Origin: Methanofollis tationis
GTDB lineage: Archaea > Halobacteriota > Methanomicrobia > Methanomicrobiales > Methanofollaceae
Assembly: GCF_013377755.1 (NCBI RefSeq)
Contig: NZ_JABXWR010000001.1
Location: 1,065,104 to 1,129,103, forward strand
Direction of reading: 5' to 3'
DNA length: 64,000 nt
How positions within the stretch are numbered: position 1 is the first letter of the stretch; each line of letters opens with the position of its first letter. Made by a program: the position numbers and the translations under genes. This document shows positions 59,512 to 64,000 of the stretch, piece by piece. The notes beneath the pieces were generated by a model. The model did no database searches. It was not told the origin of the DNA and saw nothing but the letters and a program-made list of their open reading frames with translations.

Positions 59512-60764
59512 GTGTAACGAATCTTCTGTAAAAATAATTTGGCCCTGAATCCAACCTAGATTTGCAGAAAGGAGAAACAGGGCCATGGATCCCTTAGCGT
59601 TAATCGAAGATTATCTTTCCGATAATGAGAATGGCATGAAGACCCTCATCATCTGGTTCCTCAACCAGGTGATGCTGCTCGAAGCCCTCCACCAGGCGGG
59701 AGCCGAGCAGTATGAACGAACCGATGCGCGGAAGGCTCACCGAAACGGCTACAAGAAGCGATCTCTGAAAACCCGATATGGAGAAACGATCCTCCAGAAA
59801 CCGCAGTTCCGAGAGTTCCCCTTCGAAACACAGGTATTTGGACGCTATTCCCGGGTTGAGAAGGCTCTTGAGAATGCTATCTTTGAATCCTACCTTCAGG
59901 GAGTCTCAACCCGCCGGATCCAGGAGATTGTTGCTCATTTTGGCATCGAACAACTCTCTCCTGCTTCAGTATCCAGGATAGCAAAGGACCTCGATGAACA
60001 GGTCCATGCATTCCTTCAGAGGCCGATTGAACAGGAGATTCCCTATCTCTTTGTGGATGCTTCGTACTACAAAGTCAGAGAGGGACCACGGTACATCACC
60101 AAAGCTCTTCTGGTGATCGCCGGTGTTCGAATGGATGGCTACCGGGAAATCCTGGGAGCTAGAATCACTGATTGTGAAAATGAGATGTTCTGGTCGGGAT
60201 TGTTCGAAGACCTCAAAGAACGAGGATTGGTGGGTGTCAAGATGGTTGTCTCAGATGGTCATGCCGGGATCCAGAAGGCGGCGGAAGCCGCCTTCCTCGG
60301 CGCATCGTGGCAGATGTGCTCGGTCCATTGCACCCGGGCGGTTTTAAAGAATATTCCACGGAAACATCAGAAAGAAGTTGCTGAGTCCTTGAAGGAGGCA
60401 TATGGGGACGAGGAAAGACTTCAGCAGCTTGCAGATGATCTGAACGAACGAGGATATCGGAAAGCGGCCAATACGATCGAGAGATTCATCCCGGGACTTA
60501 TGAGTTACACGGCGTTCCCGAAAGAGCACGCAAAGCGGATCCGAACGACGAACATGATGGAAAGAGTCAACAAGGAACTGAAACGGAGAACCAAAGTTGT
60601 AGGGGCCTTTCCCAATGAAGAGTCACTCCTCAGGCTGGCAGGATCCATCCTGATGGACATCAATGAGGAGTGGGTGACCGGCAGAAGATATTTGACGATG
60701 GAGGGGGAATGATCAAACAAGGAGACAGGGCTCAGACGAATTACAGAAGATCTGAAACACTACC
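59508..60764 (+). mobile_element. IS256-family element, copy 3
   Basis: 1257 bp, same ends as copies 1 and 2. No target duplication (left AAACGCCC, right ACATACTC); the left flank is a helicase-like N-terminus, the right a glycosyltransferase N-terminus on the opposite strand. So DNA was lost or exchanged here, probably by recombination with another copy. Confidence 0.9.
59585..60712 (+). CDS. IS256-family (Mutator) transposase, copy 3
   Basis: 375 residues, complete DDE set. Differs from copy 2 by one residue (LIIWFLN). Same AAAGGAG ribosome site before the ATG. Confidence 0.93.
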   Translation: MDPLALIEDYLSDNENGMKTLIIWFLNQVMLLEALHQAGAEQYERTDARKAHRNGYKKRSLKTRYGETILQKPQFREFPFETQVFGRYSRVEKALENAIFESYLQGVSTRRIQEIVAHFGIEQLSPASVSRIAKDLDEQVHAFLQRPIEQEIPYLFVDASYYKVREGPRYITKALLVIAGVRMDGYREILGARITDCENEMFWSGLFEDLKERGLVGVKMVVSDGHAGIQKAAEAAFLGASWQMCSVHCTRAVLKNIPRKHQKEVAESLKEAYGDEERLQQLADDLNERGYRKAANTIERFIPGLMSYTAFPKEHAKRIRTTNMMERVNKELKRRTKVVGAFPNEESLLRLAGSILMDINEEWVTGRRYLTMEGE

Positions 60765-60955
60765 ACATACTCGGGGATCGACTCGATCGTCTCGCCGATC
60801 AGATCCTCCTCGTTGTACGCCGGGACCACCACGGCGACCCGCTTCCCGCGGTACTCTGGCTCTCCAGACCCGGGGGTGGCGGAGGAGACAAACGTACCTG
60901 CATACGCGGCCACCCCCGCACTTTCGGCCAAAAACGGCATTCCTGTACTATCCAC
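60765..60955 (-). pseudogene. GT2 glycosyltransferase N-terminus, cut by IS256-family copy 3
   Basis: 63 codons remain: a glycine/serine-rich leader, then YRGKRVAVVVPAYNEEDLIG and ETIESIPEY, the first strand and helix of family 2 glycosyltransferases. The frame then enters the IS. All catalytic parts are missing. Confidence 0.75.
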
Positions 60956-61354
60956 GCGACACTCCCCAACCGCCCCTCCTCACCGCCGCCCTCGCTCCAC
61001 AAGCACAGGGGATCCTACGATTTCCCTGAATTCTTGAGGTGCGGGGAGGTTCCGTGGGGGGAACAGTTATTTAAATTGATGAGTAAATTGGTTTGAAAGT
61101 ATATAACCATACGGTTTCGCCCGCGAAGGCAAAACCGAAGGCATATATACGAATGAGCGCCCCCGGGCAAAAGTGAAATATAAGAAAAGATCCCCATGAG
61201 AGATCGCGCGGGGAGGGCGGCGCCGGCAGGCGCGGCAAACCGCCGGAGCCCATAAAAAGGTTATGATGTCGGCATCCGGCGGCACGGCGAAGGCCTCGAC
61301 TATTCAGACATTCTTGAAAAGATATATCCTCAGGGGGGGCGACCTATAGGAGTG
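60956..61354. other. Intergenic region
   Basis: 399 bases. AT-rich parts near 61065-61110; TATA-like GATATATCC (61321-61329) and AGGAG just before ATG 61355 serve the rightward operon. No credible gene. Confidence 0.5.
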
Positions 61355-61618
61355 ATGACGAGGGCGAAATATGCGGCGGCCGGCGCGCTCGCCGCCTGGG
61401 CAGCGGTGGTGGGGGCGTTCATGCTCTTAAACCGCACTCTTGACCTCGAGGTCTACTTCGTCCTCGCCCTGATCGGCCTGTTGGTGGTGGCGGTGCTCAT
61501 CGACACCCCGTTCGCGCAGCCGAAATACATGCGGCGGATGAAATACCTCATCGCCGCCGGGGTGGCGGTCTTCGGGTATATCGTCGTGATGAAGGTGATG
61601 GAGATCGTGGCGAAATGA
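61355..61618 (+). CDS. Small membrane protein, upstream of the DUF4129 gene
   Basis: 87 residues: three hydrophobic segments (YAAAGALAAWAAVVGAFMLL; YFVLALIGLLVVAVLI; YLIAAGVAVFGYIVVMKVM) with basic loops. AGGAG lies just before ATG 61355, and a TATA-like GATATATCC is 27 bases upstream. Overlaps the next gene as ATGA, so coupled with it. Function unknown. Confidence 0.7.
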   Translation: MTRAKYAAAGALAAWAAVVGAFMLLNRTLDLEVYFVLALIGLLVVAVLIDTPFAQPKYMRRMKYLIAAGVAVFGYIVVMKVMEIVAK

Positions 61619-63276
61619 GAGGGGCGCACCTCCTCCTGGCCGGGCTCGCCGCCCTCTGCATCGTCCTCCTGGCAGCCCAGGCGGCAAGCCCCCTCCTCTG
61701 GACGGCGGCGGACGCCGCCGCCACGGTGGCCGAACGCGACCTCTCGGTGGCGGCGAAGATGAACGCCGATAAGGCGGAGTCGGTGATGCCCCTGATGCAG
61801 GACATCCTCTCGCAGTCAGGGACGATCGTCCTCTCGGTGAAGGTGAAGGACTGGGAGAGCGCACAAAGAGACCTCGAACGCTACGCCGAGATGACGCAGT
61901 CGATGAGCAACCTGGTCGTCTCCCTGGACCTCTCCGAGACCGACGTCCAGGACTTCTCCAGCCGCAGCCGGGAGAACGTGGAGGCGCTGCGCACCCTGGT
62001 GAACGGGACGCAGCGCTTCGAGGAGATCAAGGAGCTCCAGATCGAGTACAGGAACAAGGACGACCCCGGCAAGCTCTACTCGATCATCTACGAGGGCGAG
62101 GCGCTCAGGGACGAACTCTCCCAGGCCTACACCTCGTACGCCGGCCAGAAAGAGCAGGTGGCCGATATCGGCCGGAAGTACGAGCGCGACACCACCGCCT
62201 ACGAGGAGAGCGTGGACGGCTATAAGGAGATCGTCGAAGAGGTAGCCGAGGTCCAGGTCCGGGAGGTGAGCGCCTCTGCCCCGGTGCTCCCGCCGCCGGC
62301 GATCTCGATCTTCCTCACCCCTGAAGAGGCGCGCTACGGCGAGACGGTCCAGGTCCGCGGCCTCCTCGCCACCGGGGAGGACGGCGCCGGGGTGGACCTC
62401 TACGTCGACAGCCGCCTCTCGGCGAACGCCACCACTGCGGACGGGCGCTACGAGTTCGTCTACACGATCGGGCGGCTCCGCACCGGCACGCACCTCGTCT
62501 ATGTGCAGTCCGGCAGGTCGGTCTCAGACCTGGCGCAGTTCTCGGTGCTCTCCTCGCCCTCGGAGATCACCCTCGCGGCAAAGGCGAACGTCACCGCAGG
62601 GCTCGCGGCCTGCACCGGCAGATTGACGGCCCCCGGCCGCGGCGTTCCCGGCGCCGAGGTGGCGATATTCGTCGACGGGAACGCGACGGCGTGGGCGCGG
62701 ACCGCGGCGAACGGGGCGTACGAGATCGAGGTCCCCCTGGAGCCCGGGCACTATGCCATAAAGGCGGTCTTCGCCGGCGAGGGCTTCCCCCTGGAGCCCG
62801 CGGAGAGCCAGGAGCTGGAGGTGACGATCATCGACCCCTTCGGGTTGATCAAGACGGCCCTCACCGCCCTCGCCGCCGTCTCGGTCGGGCTGATCGCCGG
62901 GTTCGCGTACCTCCGCCGCAGCCGGCGGAAGGCGCCGGAGGTGCAGCCCCCGGCGGCAGAAGAAGAGGAGGCGCCGGTCGAAGAGGAGGAGGAGATCCAA
63001 AAACCCCCCGAGCCGACCGGCCCGCTCTCCCCCCTCGACGAGGCCGCCCTCCTCTGGGAGCGCTTCGCCCTCGCCGCCGGGAGGCGCTTTGCGATCAGGA
63101 ACCCGCGCTCAAAGACCCCGCGCGAGGTCGCCGCCGCCCTGGCAGAGACCCCGGTCGCGGACGCCGCGGGGGCGTTCGCCCGCCTGTACGAGCGGGTGCG
63201 GTATGCCGGCATCGCCTGCGGCGAGGACGAGGTGGGGGAGCTGCGTGCCCTCTACCAGGCGGTCGCCGGGGGATAA
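61615..63276 (+). CDS. DUF4129-type membrane protein with exported coiled-coil and beta domains
   Basis: 553 residues: signal peptide or anchor (HLLLAGLAALCIVLLAAQAA), a long coiled-coil region (about 45-220), two Ig-like/carboxypeptidase-regulatory beta domains (ISIFLTPEEARYGETVQVRG; LTAPGRGVPGAEVAIFVDGN), one transmembrane segment (ALTALAAVSVGLIAGFAYL), an acidic linker, and a cytosolic DUF4129 domain (LLWERFALAAGRRFAIRNPR, SKTPREVAAALAETP). DUF4129 proteins usually pair with transglutaminase-like or MoxR/DUF58 genes; none is in the window. Probably cell-envelope related. Confidence 0.75.
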   Translation: MRGAHLLLAGLAALCIVLLAAQAASPLLWTAADAAATVAERDLSVAAKMNADKAESVMPLMQDILSQSGTIVLSVKVKDWESAQRDLERYAEMTQSMSNLVVSLDLSETDVQDFSSRSRENVEALRTLVNGTQRFEEIKELQIEYRNKDDPGKLYSIIYEGEALRDELSQAYTSYAGQKEQVADIGRKYERDTTAYEESVDGYKEIVEEVAEVQVREVSASAPVLPPPAISIFLTPEEARYGETVQVRGLLATGEDGAGVDLYVDSRLSANATTADGRYEFVYTIGRLRTGTHLVYVQSGRSVSDLAQFSVLSSPSEITLAAKANVTAGLAACTGRLTAPGRGVPGAEVAIFVDGNATAWARTAANGAYEIEVPLEPGHYAIKAVFAGEGFPLEPAESQELEVTIIDPFGLIKTALTALAAVSVGLIAGFAYLRRSRRKAPEVQPPAAEEEEAPVEEEEEIQKPPEPTGPLSPLDEAALLWERFALAAGRRFAIRNPRSKTPREVAAALAETPVADAAGAFARLYERVRYAGIACGEDEVGELRALYQAVAGG

Positions 63277-63333
63277 CGATCGTTCCCCCCGGATGGCACG
63301 CCGGGCGAGGAGAAGATTCCCACCTGCGGAACC

Positions 63334-63343
63334 GTCTATATAC
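63334..63343 (+). promoter_or_regulatory. TATA box of the second hicB
   Basis: GTCTATATAC, about 27 bases before the TTG at 63366; both GGAGGG (63355-63360) and TATA spacing point to that start. Confidence 0.5.
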
Positions 63344-63365
63344 CATTTTCCCATGGAGGGATCAA

Positions 63366-63596
63366 TTGTCAGAGCATCGTCTGCGCTACACAGTACTCAT
63401 GGAGCAGAACGAGGACGGAGGCTACACCGTAACGGTTCCATCGCTCCCCGGCTGCATGGGTGAGGGGTCCACCCGGGAAGAAGCGCTGGCAAACATCGAG
63501 GAGGCGATCTCAGGATATATTGAGGTAGCCAGAAACCTGGGACGGCCCATTCCCGTTGAGGTTTCCGTATCTCCCAATACAATCAATGCAGTATGA
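63366..63596 (+). CDS. hicB: HicB-like antitoxin, second pair
   Basis: 76 residues: LRYTVLMEQNEDGGYTVTVP then SLPGCMGEGSTREEALANIE, HicB fold. The TTG start at 63366 has GGAGGG 5 bases before it and a TATA box at correct distance; ATG 63399 would cut the first strand. Overlaps hicA as ATGA. Only moderately similar to the pair at 49805, so not a recent copy. Confidence 0.8.
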   Translation: MSEHRLRYTVLMEQNEDGGYTVTVPSLPGCMGEGSTREEALANIEEAISGYIEVARNLGRPIPVEVSVSPNTINAV

Positions 63597-63772
63597 AAAT
63601 TCCAAGAATCACCGGGGAAAGAGCGATCAGGGCCCTGAAAAAAGTGGGTTTTGAGGAGGTTGGCGTGCGAGGAAGCCACCACTACCTCCATCATGCCGGG
63701 CGCGGTGCCATCGTCACGATTCCGGTACACGCCCGGAAGACCCTTGCTCCCTACATTCTCGCAAATTCATAA
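63593..63772 (+). CDS. hicA: HicA-like toxin, second pair, possibly C-terminally shortened
   Basis: 59 residues: MKIPRITGERAIRALKKVGF, catalytic His in VRGSHHYLHHAG, and IVTIPVHARKTLAP. HicA proteins normally continue with a helix after LAP (LAKILKDAGL...); this one stops after YILANS, so the last 10-15 residues are missing, and AT-rich DNA follows. Activity is uncertain. Start by ATGA overlap with hicB. Confidence 0.7.
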   Translation: MKIPRITGERAIRALKKVGFEEVGVRGSHHYLHHAGRGAIVTIPVHARKTLAPYILANS

Positions 63773-64000
63773 CGAGCCATATCCTAAATGGCTGAATTTC
63801 GACTTAATTTATAAACAAGGCAAATTTCATTGATGGATATATTTGCGCTCGTTAGGTGTCAAGTACAACACATAACGATATTGGGCATTTCCAGAATACT
63901 GAAAATATATCAACTAAATTGCAATCAAACGAATATTGTGCCTCATTTTTCTCCTCATCGTTACGTATCTCCGAGAATACAGGCTGCTCCAAAGACACTT
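63773..64000. other. AT-rich sequence at the right edge
   Basis: Very AT-rich compared with the core. An 8-bp inverted repeat TAACGAGC (63770-63777) and GCTCGTTA (63849-63856) is seen. Could be the end of a mobile element or the start of another accessory region; no frame is convincing. Confidence 0.35.

Overview
The window looks like a methanogenic archaeon of the order Methanomicrobiales (Methanofollis/Methanoculleus-like). The evidence is: an archaeal 7S SRP RNA, Rpo11, aEF1-beta, aIF2-beta and an Orc1/Cdc6 protein; methanogen cofactor genes (MptA for methanopterin, a probable MfnE for methanofuran); PAS/GAF signalling proteins with no kinase domain; PKD and fasciclin surface proteins; and many TATA boxes about 25-30 bases before start codons, which implies leaderless mRNAs. 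The core DNA is GC-rich. Several islands are clearly more AT-rich.

Layout. 1-12.8 kb is mostly housekeeping or envelope: a cut PAS/GAF sensor, an Rsm22-like methyltransferase coupled to an exported acetolactate decarboxylase, a RecA-like/histidine-kinase-like pair, an SLC13 transporter, an exported phospholipase-D protein, MfnE-like kinase, zinc finger/aEF1-beta, malate dehydrogenase, SRP RNA and a methyltransferase. 13.0-17.5 kb is a dying type I restriction-modification locus: hsdM intact, a PDDEXK (YhcG) nuclease and a decayed second copy, then hsdS broken by a 294-bp MITE-like insertion and fused to the tail of hsdR. 17.7-27.4 kb has a PKD/fasciclin surface protein, a frameshifted SLC13/RCK transporter, an ETHE1-rhodanese plus split YeeE/YedE sulfur operon, a CAU tRNA and a DNA methyltransferase. 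27.5-30.1 kb is a HigBA-like pair whose toxin is cut by an IS256-family element. 30.5-45.8 kb is core again: tRNA-Asn, two M24 peptidases, an AAA ATPase, APC permease, rpo11, aif2b, purL, flavodoxin, ilvC, mptA and a large wHTH-PAS-GAF sensor.

45.9-60.8 kb is an accessory island with possible virus-like small genes, MntA/HepT, AlbA/GHKL proteins (one decayed), HicBA, Orc1/Cdc6 with a small overlapping gene, an IS5 element and a notable low-GC module: a tRNA-guanine-transglycosylase-like protein (DpdA/TgtA5-like, no PUA domain) translationally coupled to an unknown winged-helix protein, divergent from a small winged-helix regulator, with a perfect 9-bp inverted repeat between them. To its right an XRE/ImmA gene is split by an ISH3-family element that is itself split by an IS256-family copy. 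A third IS256-family copy truncates a glycosyltransferase on one side and an unknown gene on the other. 61.3-64 kb has a membrane/DUF4129 pair and a second HicBA pair at an AT-rich edge.

The most interesting candidate system is the transglycosylase-like module at 53.07-55.32 kb, possibly a 7-deazaguanine-type nucleic-acid modification or defence unit. Second are the A AAA AAG slippery heptamer exactly at the frame change in the SLC13/RCK transporter and the layered mobile-element decay of three defence or toxin-antitoxin loci. All function calls come from motif recognition by eye; no database search was run.
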